From contig CAZWSE010000156.1 in assembly GCA_964636575.1 (NCBI GenBank), positions 1 through 5,478 on the forward strand: a DNA stretch of 5,478 nt, written 5' to 3'. Below the pieces are notes generated by a model. It saw only the letters and a program-made list of their open reading frames with translations, ran no database searches and was not told the DNA's origin. The position numbers were made by a program, and so were the translations under genes. Of the stretch, positions 5,179 to 5,478 are shown one piece after another (position 1 is the first letter of the stretch; each line of letters opens with the position of its first letter). Source of the DNA: CAZWSE01 sp964636575. GTDB taxonomy: Bacteria > Pseudomonadota > Alphaproteobacteria > Rhodobacterales > Rhodobacteraceae.

Positions 5179-5478
5179 TCAGCCAATCACCACGGCTGTC
5201 CCAGAGGCGCTGACCATGAGCATGTTGTTGATCACTTCGTAGTCCAGATCGACGCCCACAACCGCATTCGCGCCTGCGTCTTTGGCCCGCTGTTCCATTT
5301 CGTGCAGCGCTGTGACGCGGGCTTTGCCCATTTCTTCCTCATAGGCGGCTGATCGTCCGCCCACGATGTCACGGATGCCTGCAAAGACATCGCGGAAGAT
5401 ATTCGCGCCCAAGATCGCTTCGCCCACGACGATGCCTTTGTAGGCGGTGATAGACTTGCCTTCGACGGATTGGGTTGT
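5179..5478 (-). CDS. YbjQ-family (UPF0145, heavy-metal-binding domain) protein, N-terminus outside the window
   Basis: The frame stays open to the right edge, giving 99 residues beginning TTQSVEGKSITAYKG and lacking only a few N-terminal residues compared with the usual length of about 105. The signature GEAILGANIFRD, followed by FAGIRDIVGGRS and AYE, is nearly identical in pattern to E. coli YbjQ, and the GANAVVGVDLDYE and SASGTAVVIG blocks are also present. YbjQ-like proteins are small, soluble and form pentamers in known structures; the family is often labelled heavy-metal-binding, but a physiological function is not established. A GTG at 5427 lies mid-domain and is not the start. The gene reads in the same direction as suf and ends 143 bp before the 178-aa gene, so it may share the transcript. 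Confidence 0.95.
   Translation of the reverse strand, partial: TTQSVEGKSITAYKGIVVGEAILGANIFRDVFAGIRDIVGGRSAAYEEEMGKARVTALHEMEQRAKDAGANAVVGVDLDYEVINNMLMVSASGTAVVIG

Noticed and set aside
4395..5186. Minus-strand frame of 263 codons spanning the 178-aa gene and the gap upstream
   Set aside because: It is a different frame over the 178-aa gene. Its translation is rich in Arg, Gly and His with no membrane or domain pattern, and it would overlap the YbjQ-family stop and the sufC start. The 178-aa frame has an SD and protein-like composition.
5179..5427. GTG at 5427 as start of the YbjQ-family gene
   Set aside because: The 17 codons between it and the window edge translate to the expected family N-terminal strand (SVEGKSITAYKG), so the gene continues past the edge.
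1..5478. CRISPR arrays, insertion sequences or defence genes
   Set aside because: No regularly spaced repeats, no transposase-like frame and no terminal inverted repeats were seen; all real genes belong to one collinear suf-associated block.

Overview
The window looks like an alphaproteobacterium, most probably a marine roseobacter-type member of the Rhodobacterales. I infer this from the moderately high GC by eye, the style of the proteins, and an SUF operon that carries lineage-type membrane-protein genes. No sequence search was possible. Nearly everything reads on the minus strand, so the biological order runs from the right edge of the window to the left.

Layout in transcription order: (1) a YbjQ-family pentameric-fold protein, cut at its N-terminus by the right edge (5478-5179); (2) a 142-bp gap with several small inverted repeats, a weak promoter candidate and a possible SD-masking leader structure; (3) an unrecognised 178-aa basic membrane protein (5035-4499); (4) a 97-bp gap with small GC hairpins; (5) sufC (4401-3646); (6) sufD (3646-2363), overlapping sufC by one base; (7) an unrecognised 162-aa four-helix membrane protein (2361-1873), one base after sufD; (8) a 196-aa YIP1-like membrane protein (1876-1286), overlapping by 4 bp; (9) sufS (1293-73), overlapping by 8 bp. 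At the left edge a plus-strand tRNA-Arg(CCG), missing its first 12 bases, converges on sufS with only 7 bp between the two 3' ends.

SufS, SufC and SufD are components of the SUF iron-sulfur cluster assembly machine. SufS takes sulfur from cysteine. SufC (ATPase) and SufD form the scaffold with SufB. All three carry the expected active-site residues. The sufB gene and a SufE/SufU sulfur carrier are not in the window; sufB probably lies upstream, beyond the right edge. The five genes sufC-sufD-162 aa-YIP1-sufS are packed so tightly that they must form one translationally coupled unit.

The core is a known pathway. The less described part is the set of passengers: two membrane proteins embedded between sufD and sufS that look like distant paralogues of one another, a third membrane protein and a YbjQ protein just ahead of sufC, and the RNA-level structures in the two gaps. 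I saw no mobile element, CRISPR array or broken gene.
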